64,000 nt of DNA from NCBI GenBank assembly GCA_022843625.1, contig JALHNH010000028.1:28776-92775 (forward strand). The letters are read 5' to 3'. Positions 43,465-52,901 of this stretch are shown piece by piece (within the stretch, counting starts at the first letter, position 1; each line of letters opens with the position of its first letter). This DNA is from Bryobacter sp. (GTDB lineage: Bacteria; Acidobacteriota; Terriglobia; Bryobacterales; Bryobacteraceae). The notes beneath the pieces are model-generated. The model made no database searches. It was given only the letters and a program-made list of their open reading frames with translations, and was not told where the DNA came from. Position numbers and translations under genes: made by a program.

Positions 43465-44222
43465 GACAAGTCTGCCGACGTTCGGTTCTGTTCCCCCACC
43501 GTGCGCACAAACAGATCCTCCAGCGTTTCGTTTTCACTGCCTTGCCGCAACTCATCGAGCGTCCCTTCGGCAACCAGCTTGCCCTCATGGATAATCGCAA
43601 TGCGATCGCACAATCGCTCCACCACCTCCAGAACATGAGATGTCAGAAAAATCGTCGAGCCATTCTTCACCAGATCGAGCAATAGATCCTTCATCAAACG
43701 GGCACCAACGGCATCGACACCCTCAAAAGGTTCATCCATCAGAAACAACTGCGGACGGTGAATCAGTGCGGCAGCCATCGCCACCCGCTTGCGCATGCCC
43801 TTGGAGTATTCGGAAATCAATTTCCGCCCCGCCCCGGCCAGTTCAAAAAACTCGATTAACTCCCTGGCCCGCTCCGCCGCCATCGGCCGCTGCAACCCGT
43901 ACATCCGTCCGATAAACTCAAGATACTCGCCACCAGTCAGATTATCGAAAAGCAAGGTCTCGTCAGGCACAAGCCCAATTCGTCGGCGTGCTCTCAGACC
44001 AGCCTCTGGATTCGCTGCATCGATCGGCTCCCCAAGCAAAAATATCTCCCCCGATGTCGGCTGGGCTACTCCCATCAGCATTTTAATGGTCGTAGTCTTC
44101 CCTGCACCGTTGGGCCCGAGGAATCCGTAAAAGCACCCTTGTGGAACTGACAGGCTGAGGCCGTCCACCGCAGCCTTCGTCCCATAAGTCTTGCGCAGGT
44201 TTTTTATTTCGATCGCTAGCAC
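43455..44222 (-). CDS. ABC transporter ATP-binding protein
   Basis: 255 residues from a GTG at 44222. Walker A is at 36-43 (GPNGAGKT), a signature-type EYSKGMRKRVAMAAALIHRP near 138 (SKGMR in place of the usual LSGGQ, as often in the CcmA/ABC-2 group) and Walker B in LFLMDEPFEGVD. The switch histidine is in TSHVLEVVERLC. It heads a five-gene minus-strand operon (this ATPase, permease, ftcD, lipA, nuclease) and is divergent from the HDOD gene. Confidence 0.94.
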   Translation of the reverse strand: MLAIEIKNLRKTYGTKAAVDGLSLSVPQGCFYGFLGPNGAGKTTTIKMLMGVAQPTSGEIFLLGEPIDAANPEAGLRARRRIGLVPDETLLFDNLTGGEYLEFIGRMYGLQRPMAAERARELIEFFELAGAGRKLISEYSKGMRKRVAMAAALIHRPQLFLMDEPFEGVDAVGARLMKDLLLDLVKNGSTIFLTSHVLEVVERLCDRIAIIHEGKLVAEGTLDELRQGSENETLEDLFVRTVGEQNRTSADLSWL

Positions 44223-44265
44223 TTTCTGTATTATCTCCGTTCAAGTTCCAGAATCAGACGACGAT

Positions 44266-45231
44266 ATGAAAAAGGTGGAGCCTATGCCGCTTGCTCAAAA
44301 GGAAATCGGGAAGATCCCGCCGCCCGCTACGGCCGCTGTGATGACAGCTGAAAATCGCCAAATTCTCTTCCGTCAAAAACTACAGCGAGTTCTCAACAAC
44401 TTGCCGCCCTTCTCGCCGATCCTCAATCGGCTCATCGGCAGTCTAGCCAGTGAAGACGTCCGCTTCAGCGATCTGGCCAGCCTCATTGAAAAAGACACTG
44501 TTCTCAGCGGACACGTCCTCCGCCTCGTCAATAGCGCCGCCATGGCCCGCCGCAGCCGCATCAACTCCATATCTCACGCTGTCAGCGTCTTGGGCCTTGT
44601 TCGTCTTAGAAACTTCCTGCTCAGCCTCTCGATTGCTCGGCTTTGGCAAAGTACCAAAACCATCCCCCCATGGTCGATGGCCCAGTTCAATCTCCATGGC
44701 GCAGCCGTAGCTCTTCTCTCTGATCTGCTCGCACAAAACTGCAAATGCCAATACCCGGAAGGCGCCTTTCTCTCTGGACTGCTTCACGATTACGGTAAAC
44801 TTTTGATCGCTGCTGCCCTGCCTGAACAGTTCACAGAAATTGTCAAGATGGTGCTCGAAGGCAAAGGCACCCAAATCGAATGTGAACGAGAAATTACTGG
44901 CTTCACTCACCCCGAACTCTCCGCCATGACGTTGAAGGCATGGCACCTTCCTGAGGACATCGTACGCGGTGTTGAATTTCACCACATGCCAGACGAAGAA
45001 GAAAAAGTCCTCGTCGAACCCCAAAATGGAATCCTCCTCAGCCGCATCGTCTTCGTCGCTGATTCGGTAGCGCGCGATCTCGGCCTGCATGTTGCGGCCC
45101 TTGAAGGCCCAATTGAACCATCTCGCGACCAAGCACTCCAAACCTTGGAAGCTCTCGGGTTCAGCGAGTCTGCATCCTCTATTCTCGAAGCCTTCGAGGT
45201 CGAGTACGAGGCAATCCGAGCTTTCTTCTAA
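44266..45231 (+). CDS. HDOD-domain signalling protein
   Basis: 321 residues from the ATG at 44266; an ATG at 44284 with GGTGGAG just before it is the other candidate, and the longer frame from 44191 would overlap the divergent ABC gene. The HDOD domain covers most of the protein (FSPILNRLIGSLASEDVRFS, SLIEKDTVLSGHVLRLVNSA, ISHAVSVLGLVRLRNFLLSL). GLLHDYGKLL keeps an HD dyad and EFHHMPDEEE follows. HDOD proteins take part in regulatory responses, often through binding rather than hydrolysis. The stop is one base from the stop of the convergent DUF4175 gene. Confidence 0.88.
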   Translation: MKKVEPMPLAQKEIGKIPPPATAAVMTAENRQILFRQKLQRVLNNLPPFSPILNRLIGSLASEDVRFSDLASLIEKDTVLSGHVLRLVNSAAMARRSRINSISHAVSVLGLVRLRNFLLSLSIARLWQSTKTIPPWSMAQFNLHGAAVALLSDLLAQNCKCQYPEGAFLSGLLHDYGKLLIAAALPEQFTEIVKMVLEGKGTQIECEREITGFTHPELSAMTLKAWHLPEDIVRGVEFHHMPDEEEKVLVEPQNGILLSRIVFVADSVARDLGLHVAALEGPIEPSRDQALQTLEALGFSESASSILEAFEVEYEAIRAFF

Positions 45232-45232
45232 C

Positions 45233-48200
45233 CTAGTTCTTCTTAGGAGCGACGCTGCCCTTGCTCAACTTCCGGAAATACTCAGCAACCTGATCCGCAT
45301 AACCACTCGGCACACGATCTGGAGTTGCACTCCTGGCTTCGTTCGCACCTTCTTTGCCTTCCAAGTGCCGCCTCAACTTCAACTCCAGTTGCTCCAGCAC
45401 AGGTAGCAGTTGAGCTCTCATCTGTTCGACAAGTGCGGGATTCCCTTTAAATTTATTCGGGTCTAGTGCCGCCATCTCCTGCAACAACTTCTTGATCTCA
45501 GCCTGATCCTGCTCATTGCCGCCAAGCTTGCCACGCATCGATTCCAGGTCCCGCAGGCTCTGCGAGAAATTCCGCTCTACGCTGCGCACCTCCCCTGCAT
45601 TTGGCAGGTTCGGCTGATTCTGGCCCGTGTTGATCGCGCCGTTGTCACGGAAGGGGCTACTGCCACCACCGCCCCGCATCTCGTTCGGACGGCCTTCCTG
45701 CCCGCGGCCACCACCATGTTGCCCGGGCTGCTGGCCTTGCCCCTGCTGCTGGCCTTGCTGATTGCCTGCCTGCTGGCCCTGACCTTGACCCTGCTGCTGG
45801 CCTTGGCCACCTTGCTGCCCGCCCTGTTGACCTTGTTGGCCCTGTTGGCCCTGTCCCGGCTGCTGGCCCTTCTGCTGTCCCTGGCCAGGCTGCTGGCCCT
45901 TCTGTTGGCCCTGCTGGCCTTGGCCCTGTTGCTGACCACCCTGCTGACCACCCTGCTGCTGTTGCTGCCGGGTTAATTCTGCTACCTGCTGCCTCAACTG
46001 CTCCACCTGCGCCAGCGCTCGCTCGGTCGGGTCGGCTTTGTTCCCACCCGGCGTCGCCATTTTTTCGGCTTCTTTCACTTTGTCGCGCAAATTGTCGAGA
46101 GCCCGCGAAATCTCGCGCTCCCTTCCAGCCATGTACTGTCCGTAACCTCGGCGAATGTACTCACTCATCATCTTCATCTTCAGGTTGAGGTCTTCCTTCT
46201 GGGCTTCGCCCAAACCTTCCTGTAGTTTGGACGATGCGCTCCGCTGAGAACTTCTCAATTGCCGCGCTGCATCCTGTAAGTCCTTTTCCAGCTTCTGGTA
46301 ATCCTCCATCAGCTTTGACTTTTCATCAGCCAGCCGGTTCGCAGTCTGCGGGTCCTGTCCCTCGCGGAAGGAATCTGTCCTGGCTCCAGGGTTCTTATTG
46401 TCGCCTTGCCCATACTGCTGTCGCATTTTCTTCTCGAATTCACGCTGCCGATTGGAAATTTCATCGCTGCGCCTGGAGAGATCCCCAAGCTGCTGTTCGC
46501 GCCCCTGCTTTTCCATATCGCGCAACATGTTCTTGGCTTCGTTCAGGCGCTCAGCCGCGCGACGAGTCTCACCTTCGCTCTGCTGGCCGTTCTGTTGGTT
46601 TGAAGCAGCCCGCCTCATGTCATTGGCGGCTTCCTTCAACTGCTCCATCGCCTTGTCTACACGAGGATCCCGGTTCAACTTGCTTTGCTGCCGGCTCTGC
46701 TGCTGCCCTCCAGAAGAAGAAGCCGACGACTGCTGTCCACCCTGCTGTTGCCCCTGTTGGCTCTGCTGCTGTTGTCCCTGCTGCTGTTGATTTTTCTGTA
46801 AGCGCTCAAGTTCAGCCTGCAACTTCTCGGTCTCACGCCGCAACATTTCCTGCTGCCAGCGCTGTTCGGAATTCTGCTGATTCTGCTTCGAACCGTTAGC
46901 CAGTTCCTGCTGACGCTTGGCCAGTTCTTCCAGCTTTCGCATCGCTTCGTCCACTTCTTTTTGCTTCTGCTCAGCGCTCATCTGCTGGCCGGTTTCGTAC
47001 TGGTTTTTCTCAGTGTCGAGTTCAAGATCGAGCAGGCTCTCAAGATCCCGCTGCATCCCGCCACCACCACCGCCACCCTGCTGACCCATCGCGACTTCAA
47101 TCTCTCTGCGCCGAGCCTCTGCCCTCTGCAAATACTGCAAGGCCTTCTGCTCATGCGGCAGTGCGTCTTTGAATTTCTGACTCCGCAAAGCTTCCACTGC
47201 GGGCGTCATCGCATTGGCCGCTTCGGTCATATCCTTGGCCATCGCCTCAATCGTTTCGTTCTGCCCGGCTAGTTGGCGGGCGCGAATGCGCTGCACAAAG
47301 GTCTGTGCCTGCTGCTTTAACTTTTCCTGAGTATCACTGAGGAACTTGGCATTTTCTTTCTGCTCAGCTGCGGACTTCTTTCCTTTTTCTTCCTGGAAAG
47401 TAGCGCTAATAATTTCCTTCTGACGCTGAACGATATTGCCGCTCTGCTCTTCGCCGCCCCCTCCACCGCCGCCCTGTTGCTGGCTCTGCTTGAACTCCCG
47501 CTCATAGGGCTGCGCCTCAAGGAAGTAAACATCGGTTGTGCTCTCAGCCTTTGCATCGCGGGCCTTGGCGTAAAACATCACATTGTCGCCAGGGCTTAAC
47601 TTGAAATCTTCCAGGCTCAAAACATGAGTACCTTCGGCAGACTTGGTGCCCCGCTTTACCGGCAAGCTCACGCTCTGCTCGGCACCGCCATTGACGGAAT
47701 ACATCAGCGTCATCGACGTCAAGCCAAAATCATCCGTAGCCTCCACCTGAAATGCCACCTCTTCAATCGGGCTCACTTTGGCATCCCGCCCCGGCCTTGA
47801 AATCTTGATCTCTGGAGGCCCTTCTTTGAGTGCCTCAATGAAGTAGTCATCTGTCAACCGGATCGCCTTGTCACCTTCGAGCATCGCGAGATGAAAGGCC
47901 CCATCTTTCAGAATCTTCACAGTCACCAGGTGCCTGGTTGGGCTCGAACTGGTCACCGGAACCCTCATTCCGTTATCCATTACCAATACAGGCTTTTCCA
48001 GTGCCTTGTCGGTATCGATCTCAAGATAGGCATCGGTTCCAGTCACTGCGCGAAGATCCCCGCCAGGATTCTCCACCTCATCGGCCATTCCGGACCAGGA
48101 CGGGAAATGATAGGTTGTCTTGATCTTCTTCACGCCCGGCAAATCAACGGCCGTCAGGGTAAATTGTTTGCTCTTCAGGCTTCCCGCAACCACATAATAA

Positions 48201-48961
48201 TCGACACTGTCTGCCAAACCGGCAAATAGAAAATTCCATTGATCGACGCTGCCGTTCACAGGCATCATCGGCACTTCTTCCCACTTCTGGGCCTTATGGA
48301 AACGAGCGAAGATTTTTACGCTCGACGGGCTCAGCCCGGTCACCTTGGCCGTTACCATCTGATCCGCTCTCCGGCGAACCTTCATCGATCCCGGCTCAAC
48401 GCTCAGTTCGCGATTAAAAACGCTGTCCGCCTTCGGAATCCCACCCCACAATAATGCGCTGCCCTGCCCCACCCAGCCAGGTCCAGCCAGAATCAACCAG
48501 GCCAAAACTCCAAGACTCACCGCAGCAGTACCAGCAAAACTGGCCATCCAGGAACTGCGCACCAACTGTGAAGGTTCCACCATCCGGGCCTGTTCCCATG
48601 CCTGCTCAGCAACCAGCGCCACCATTGGATTGCTTACGTCTTTGTTCTCAAGACAAGTGATCAGCCGCTGGTCGAGCCCCGGTACTTCTTTCTCGACACG
48701 CTGCGCGGCACGCCGGCGATTGATCAGCATTACCGGCATCACAATCCCAAAAGTGAGCGCAGCGGCAATGCTTAAAAACAAAAGTGCGCGAGACCAGTCC
48801 CAATCCTGCGGCTGTACGTCCAGCCGGTAATTGATGGCCACCAGCAGCACAGTCATAAGAAGTGCCACGGTGGTCGCAATCGCCGCGCCTTTCAGCACCG
48901 CACCAGCCAGCAGGCGTCGCTTCACGCGCTCCAGGTATCGGTTCAGGTACTCAAAGGCCAT
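45233..48961 (-). CDS. DUF4175-like membrane protein with Gln/Gly-rich regions
   Basis: 1242 residues, large for the family. Hydrophobic segments lie at about 20-42, 55-78 and 130-155, followed by extracytoplasmic beta domains (about 190-480) and a long helical region (about 520-960) with many Gln, Glu, Arg and Lys. Gln/Ser-rich stretches occur at about 720-757 and an extended Gln/Gly-rich stretch at about 995-1085. It is the last gene of the MoxR/VWA operon, 11 bases after the BatA-like gene. The family is usually next to MoxR and DUF58 genes; the role is unknown, possibly anchoring a surface or envelope assembly. Confidence 0.85.
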   Translation of the reverse strand: MAFEYLNRYLERVKRRLLAGAVLKGAAIATTVALLMTVLLVAINYRLDVQPQDWDWSRALLFLSIAAALTFGIVMPVMLINRRRAAQRVEKEVPGLDQRLITCLENKDVSNPMVALVAEQAWEQARMVEPSQLVRSSWMASFAGTAAVSLGVLAWLILAGPGWVGQGSALLWGGIPKADSVFNRELSVEPGSMKVRRRADQMVTAKVTGLSPSSVKIFARFHKAQKWEEVPMMPVNGSVDQWNFLFAGLADSVDYYVVAGSLKSKQFTLTAVDLPGVKKIKTTYHFPSWSGMADEVENPGGDLRAVTGTDAYLEIDTDKALEKPVLVMDNGMRVPVTSSSPTRHLVTVKILKDGAFHLAMLEGDKAIRLTDDYFIEALKEGPPEIKISRPGRDAKVSPIEEVAFQVEATDDFGLTSMTLMYSVNGGAEQSVSLPVKRGTKSAEGTHVLSLEDFKLSPGDNVMFYAKARDAKAESTTDVYFLEAQPYEREFKQSQQQGGGGGGGEEQSGNIVQRQKEIISATFQEEKGKKSAAEQKENAKFLSDTQEKLKQQAQTFVQRIRARQLAGQNETIEAMAKDMTEAANAMTPAVEALRSQKFKDALPHEQKALQYLQRAEARRREIEVAMGQQGGGGGGGMQRDLESLLDLELDTEKNQYETGQQMSAEQKQKEVDEAMRKLEELAKRQQELANGSKQNQQNSEQRWQQEMLRRETEKLQAELERLQKNQQQQGQQQQSQQGQQQGGQQSSASSSGGQQQSRQQSKLNRDPRVDKAMEQLKEAANDMRRAASNQQNGQQSEGETRRAAERLNEAKNMLRDMEKQGREQQLGDLSRRSDEISNRQREFEKKMRQQYGQGDNKNPGARTDSFREGQDPQTANRLADEKSKLMEDYQKLEKDLQDAARQLRSSQRSASSKLQEGLGEAQKEDLNLKMKMMSEYIRRGYGQYMAGREREISRALDNLRDKVKEAEKMATPGGNKADPTERALAQVEQLRQQVAELTRQQQQQGGQQGGQQQGQGQQGQQKGQQPGQGQQKGQQPGQGQQGQQGQQGGQQGGQGQQQGQGQGQQAGNQQGQQQGQGQQPGQHGGGRGQEGRPNEMRGGGGSSPFRDNGAINTGQNQPNLPNAGEVRSVERNFSQSLRDLESMRGKLGGNEQDQAEIKKLLQEMAALDPNKFKGNPALVEQMRAQLLPVLEQLELKLRRHLEGKEGANEARSATPDRVPSGYADQVAEYFRKLSKGSVAPKKN
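45716..45975 (-). repeat. Gln/Gly-coding low-complexity repeat in the DUF4175 gene
   Basis: About 260 bases of CAG/CAA and GGC/GGT codons. Two tandem copies of KGQQPGQGQQ are encoded near 45845-45905 by an imperfect 30-base repeat, and GQQ units recur throughout. Such DNA is prone to length changes by slippage. Confidence 0.85.
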
Positions 48962-48972
48962 AATGGAACTCC

Positions 48973-50976
48973 TTATGCTTTCACTTGCAAATAACGGGCC
49001 GAAAGGAAACTTTCAGCCATTAGCGTAACAAAAGCCAACATCGCCACCCACCACCAAATGCCCTGCGGCTCAGGTGTTGGCGTTTCGAGACCCGCTGCAG
49101 ATCCGGCATTCGTAGCCGAGCCCTTGCCCGAATCTTCCCACAATTTCAAATTCTCACGCGTAACCGGATCCAGTGACGACTCGCGCCTGTCAACATTTAC
49201 CGCAATCAATTCTTGACGGCCATTCTCACGGCGAACGTCATAGAAACCGGTTTCCACCAAACGAAGCGTATTCGCAGAGGTAGATTCCTTCAGACTCAGA
49301 GCACGGTCACCCTTGGGCCCGATCACCTCAACCGAACTTGCACGCTTCTGATCCGATCTCAACTCAAGATAGGAATCCACCGAATAGGAATTCGTACGAT
49401 CCTCGACATGCCCCAAATAATCCGCAGTCTGCTCCACAAAAGGAACAAAACCTGGCTTCACAGGCAGATCGTTAGACACATTGTCAAACGTGGAAGCAAA
49501 TACCAATACCTTGCCTTCGCCCATTTTCTTCTCGATTAGCAGCGGGCTTCCGTCTTCGAGCTTGGCGGCAACGACAGAGCCCTCAGGCGCCTTCATGCTC
49601 ACGTATTGAAAGAAGCGAACTCCTTCAAGCCTTCCAGTACGCCGCAGCGAAGGAAAGGTCGGGTCCACATTTGCCGGGGCAAAATACCTTTGCGTCCCGC
49701 GCGATGCAAGCTTAGAGCCATTACTTTCAAACCCTGCCACCGGCACAGTCGGCATTCCGCCCGTCTGGGTTCCAGCCGCAATCCAGATCGCACCACCAGC
49801 CTCAACATATTTACGCAAAGTGCCTTCGATTCCCTTGATGTTCACACCCGGATCGTTCAACACCACAAAAGCGTAATTCGAGAGATTCGCCGTAGCCGCA
49901 GCCGCGGCACTCATCTCTTCAACACTGAAAAACGATTGAGCACTCGATTCAAGCGCAGCCTTGAGATAGAGCGAAGCTCGCGTGGCCCGCTGCTCGTCAA
50001 TCAGCAACACTTTGCGCGGATCCGCTTTCTCCACCGTAAAGTAGAAGCGGTTGTCATCCACAAGCGCATCGCTATCCTGAATCTCGACTTCGCCCTTAAG
50101 CCATCCGTAAGGGCCGTCCAGCCCGGTAAACTCAACCGTTGCACGCCCATTCTCGGGCACCTCTACCGTCTTCGAGCCCAGCGTCTTGCCGTTCAACTTA
50201 AGCACCACAGTCTTCTTGGCTGCAGGCGCATTAAAGGCGGCCACCGTCGCATTCACCTTTGCCTTGGTCAAGTCTGCCAGCGTCTTCGGAGCATTCACCG
50301 TTTCAATGGCATAATTCGGCAGCTTACGCCCGACATCGACAATCTTCAATTCGCTGCCTGTCTCAAGCACGAGATCATTGAATGAGGGTGGCATTGCCGT
50401 TTTCTGTGCATCAGTAATGAAGGTGATTTTCAACGGTCGCCCATTAGACCGCGAAGCATCCCTCAGCGCACGAGCCAACTCCGCAAAGCTCGACTTCTCG
50501 TCCGATGGCCCAATGCTGTTGATGGCACCAGTCAACTCTGCGCGATCCTTCGATACCGGGCTCAGGAAACTGACGTGACTGCCCATGCTCCAGATTTGAG
50601 CTGTCGCACCCATCGGTAAAGCTGAATTTGCCTCGGCCTTGGCCACCGCCAGCCGGTCCCCTTCCCGCATCGAAAACGAGTTATCCACCACAATCAGATT
50701 GAGTGTGTTTCCCGCGTTCAGAATCGCCGGGGGCTTGCTCAAAAAAGGCTGGGCAAACGCAAAAGCAATCAGCAGAAGCAGTAGCAGCCTCAAAATCATG
50801 AGCAGCTTGTATTTCAACTTGCGTTGATAGGTAGTGGACTCGGTTCTGCGTTCCAGCAACATCGTGGACGCAAACTGGACAGGGTCTTGTTTGTGCTGCT
50901 GCAAAAGATGCAGCCAGACCGGCAACGCCGCACCCACTGCACCGGCAAGCAACCACCAGGGCGATAGCAAACCCAT
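48973..50976 (-). CDS. BatA-type membrane protein with VWA domain
   Basis: 667 residues. The N-terminal membrane segment and LLSPWWLLAGAVGAALPVWL followed by a second helix (LLMILRLLLLLLIAFAFAQP) are the BatA/aerotolerance-type N-terminus. The VWA domain has an intact metal-ion site, Asp98-Asn-Ser-Phe-Ser102 (IVVDNSFSM). A glutamine-amidotransferase-like region (about 320-440) and a C-terminal membrane helix (WWWVAMLAFVTLMAESFLSA) follow. It probably binds partners in the periplasm in a MoxR-dependent way. It follows the DUF58 gene by five bases. Confidence 0.88.
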   Translation of the reverse strand: MGLLSPWWLLAGAVGAALPVWLHLLQQHKQDPVQFASTMLLERRTESTTYQRKLKYKLLMILRLLLLLLIAFAFAQPFLSKPPAILNAGNTLNLIVVDNSFSMREGDRLAVAKAEANSALPMGATAQIWSMGSHVSFLSPVSKDRAELTGAINSIGPSDEKSSFAELARALRDASRSNGRPLKITFITDAQKTAMPPSFNDLVLETGSELKIVDVGRKLPNYAIETVNAPKTLADLTKAKVNATVAAFNAPAAKKTVVLKLNGKTLGSKTVEVPENGRATVEFTGLDGPYGWLKGEVEIQDSDALVDDNRFYFTVEKADPRKVLLIDEQRATRASLYLKAALESSAQSFFSVEEMSAAAAATANLSNYAFVVLNDPGVNIKGIEGTLRKYVEAGGAIWIAAGTQTGGMPTVPVAGFESNGSKLASRGTQRYFAPANVDPTFPSLRRTGRLEGVRFFQYVSMKAPEGSVVAAKLEDGSPLLIEKKMGEGKVLVFASTFDNVSNDLPVKPGFVPFVEQTADYLGHVEDRTNSYSVDSYLELRSDQKRASSVEVIGPKGDRALSLKESTSANTLRLVETGFYDVRRENGRQELIAVNVDRRESSLDPVTRENLKLWEDSGKGSATNAGSAAGLETPTPEPQGIWWWVAMLAFVTLMAESFLSARYLQVKA

Positions 50977-50981
50977 AACGT

Positions 50982-51866
50982 TTACATCCTCCCTTTTCTG
51001 GCCGCCAGATATTCACGCAACCCCGCATCGAGCGGTTTGTCTGTCGGCATCAGAAAGTAATCCATCCCCGCACCCTGAGCCTTCGAACGCAACTCTTCAA
51101 TGTGATTATTGATCTTCGTACGATATTCAGTCTTGAGATACTCGGGAGTAACCTCTACGGCCTCGCCACTTTCAAGATCAATCATTGTGGAAGGGCCACT
51201 GATGGACGGCTCCAATTCCTGGCGATCCAGAATATGAAAGAGCACAACTTCGTTCTTTTTCCAACGCAGTGGCGCAATCGTCTGAATCACCGTCTCAGGA
51301 TCGGCGTAAAAATCAGAAACTACGATAACCAGTCCGCGCTGGCGAATGTACTCAAGGAACTTTTGAAAGGGCTTTGCGAAGTCAGTGTGTTGGCCGGCCT
51401 CGGCCTTCTCAACGGCATGCAGAACCTTCTGCAAATGGCCGACTCGCGAAGAGGGCGGGATAAACTGCCGCACCTCATCGTCAAACAGAATCAACCCGGC
51501 CGAGTCCCGCTGCTGTACGGCAAGGTAAACCAAACTGGAAACCAGATAACGTGAGTAGTCCAGCTTGTTAGGACTCTTGCCATAACTCATCGACTTTGAC
51601 AAGTCGAGCAGCACAGTCACCTTGGTGTTGGTTTCACCCTTGAAGCGCTTCAAATACATACGCTCTGTTCGGGCATATACGTTCCAGTCCACATGGCGCA
51701 GGTCGTCGCCCGGCGAATACATTTGGTATTCGGCAAACTCCTGGCTAAAGCCAAAGTTGGGCGAGCGGTGCAAACCATTCACAAAGCCTTGCACCACGGT
51801 CTTGGCAACCAGGTCAAGGCCAGAGATGGCTGCGAGCACTTGCGGATCGAGGAAATTCTGTTGCAA
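50982..51866 (-). CDS. DUF58 (VWA-like) protein
   Basis: 294 residues. The DUF58 signature SPGDDLRHVDWNVYARTERM at residues 51-70 is followed by a MIDAS-like Asp88-Leu-Ser-Lys-Ser92. These cytoplasmic proteins are the regular partners of MoxR AAA ATPases and are thought to present clients or metal sites. The start is three bases after the moxR stop. Confidence 0.93.
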   Translation of the reverse strand: MQQNFLDPQVLAAISGLDLVAKTVVQGFVNGLHRSPNFGFSQEFAEYQMYSPGDDLRHVDWNVYARTERMYLKRFKGETNTKVTVLLDLSKSMSYGKSPNKLDYSRYLVSSLVYLAVQQRDSAGLILFDDEVRQFIPPSSRVGHLQKVLHAVEKAEAGQHTDFAKPFQKFLEYIRQRGLVIVVSDFYADPETVIQTIAPLRWKKNEVVLFHILDRQELEPSISGPSTMIDLESGEAVEVTPEYLKTEYRTKINNHIEELRSKAQGAGMDYFLMPTDKPLDAGLREYLAARKGRM

Positions 51867-51869
51867 GTT

Positions 51870-52898
51870 CTACTCCTTGGGTACAGGCACGTGTGCAATC
51901 AGGCGCTCGAGAAGGCTGTCGGGAGTTAGCTTGTCGCTCTCGGCCTGGAAGTTCAGTAGAATGCGGTGCCGCAAGATCGGCGCGTAAAGCTTTTGAACAT
52001 CCTCGAATGTGACGTGATAGCGGCCCTTCATAAGTGCGCGGGCTTTCGATGCAAGCACCAGATTTTGAATACCACGGACACTGGCTCCAAAGTTCACGTA
52101 CTTCCTCACAAAATCGGGAGCCGATGGGTCACTATGTCGCGATGCGCGCACCAGAGCAACCGCGTAACGCGCAACGCTGTCCGCAATGGGCACCATGCGA
52201 ACCAAAGTCTGGAAGCTCAACATCTCTTCAGCCGTCGTGATCGCCTCGGCTTTACCTGTAGTCGTCTTGGTGGTCATGCTGATGACCTTCAACTCTTCCT
52301 CAGCACCCAGGTAGTCGAGGATTGTGTTGAAGAGAAACCGATCCAGCTGCGCTTCAGGCAGCGGATAAGTGCCTTCGAGTTCAATTGGATTCTGCGTGGC
52401 GAGCACAAAGAATGGGCTGGGCAGTTTGTGATGATTTCCGCGGACGGTAACCGTGCGCTCCTGCATCGCCTCAAGCAGAGCCGACTGCGTCTTTGGGGGC
52501 GTACGGTTGATTTCGTCTGCCAGCACCACATTGCCAAAGATCGGGCCGGGGACAAAGGTCCAATTGCGGCGTCCGGTCGACTGATCTTCTTCGATAATGT
52601 CGGTGCCGGTGATGTCTGAGGGCATCAGGTCAGGCGTGAACTGGATACGCGTGAACTTCAGCCCAAGGCTGTCGGCCAGGGTTCGAACGAGCAGCGTTTT
52701 CGCTGTTCCGGGCAAACCAGTGATCAGACAATGGCCGCCCACGAAAAGTGCAATCTGCACTTGTTCGAGAACTTCGTCCTGCCCGATGATCACTTTGCGT
52801 ACTTCCTGAACCAGGACTTTTTGGACAGTTGAGAAACGGTCGACAAGCGCCTTGATCTCGGTTGTGTCGATAGACGTTTCTGATGGAGTCATGCTCAT
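51870..52898 (-). CDS. MoxR family AAA ATPase
   Basis: 342 residues. Walker A is GLPGTAKTLL (61-70), Walker B ends in Asp128-Glu129 (VVLADEINR), sensor I is in FFVLATQNPIE, and QLDRFLFN supplies the arginine finger region. MoxR ATPases act as chaperones that mature or remodel VWA proteins, and three VWA-type proteins are encoded in the same operon (DUF58, BatA-like, 746-residue protein). It follows the TPR metallopeptidase gene by three bases. Confidence 0.95.
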   Translation of the reverse strand: MSMTPSETSIDTTEIKALVDRFSTVQKVLVQEVRKVIIGQDEVLEQVQIALFVGGHCLITGLPGTAKTLLVRTLADSLGLKFTRIQFTPDLMPSDITGTDIIEEDQSTGRRNWTFVPGPIFGNVVLADEINRTPPKTQSALLEAMQERTVTVRGNHHKLPSPFFVLATQNPIELEGTYPLPEAQLDRFLFNTILDYLGAEEELKVISMTTKTTTGKAEAITTAEEMLSFQTLVRMVPIADSVARYAVALVRASRHSDPSAPDFVRKYVNFGASVRGIQNLVLASKARALMKGRYHVTFEDVQKLYAPILRHRILLNFQAESDKLTPDSLLERLIAHVPVPKE

Positions 52899-52901
52899 GA
52901 A

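Noticed and set aside
45716..45976. Leucine-rich plus-strand frame of 86 codons inside the Q/G repeat
   Set aside because: It is the reverse reading of CAG/GGC repeats (CTG/GCC), which gives Leu/Ala artefacts.
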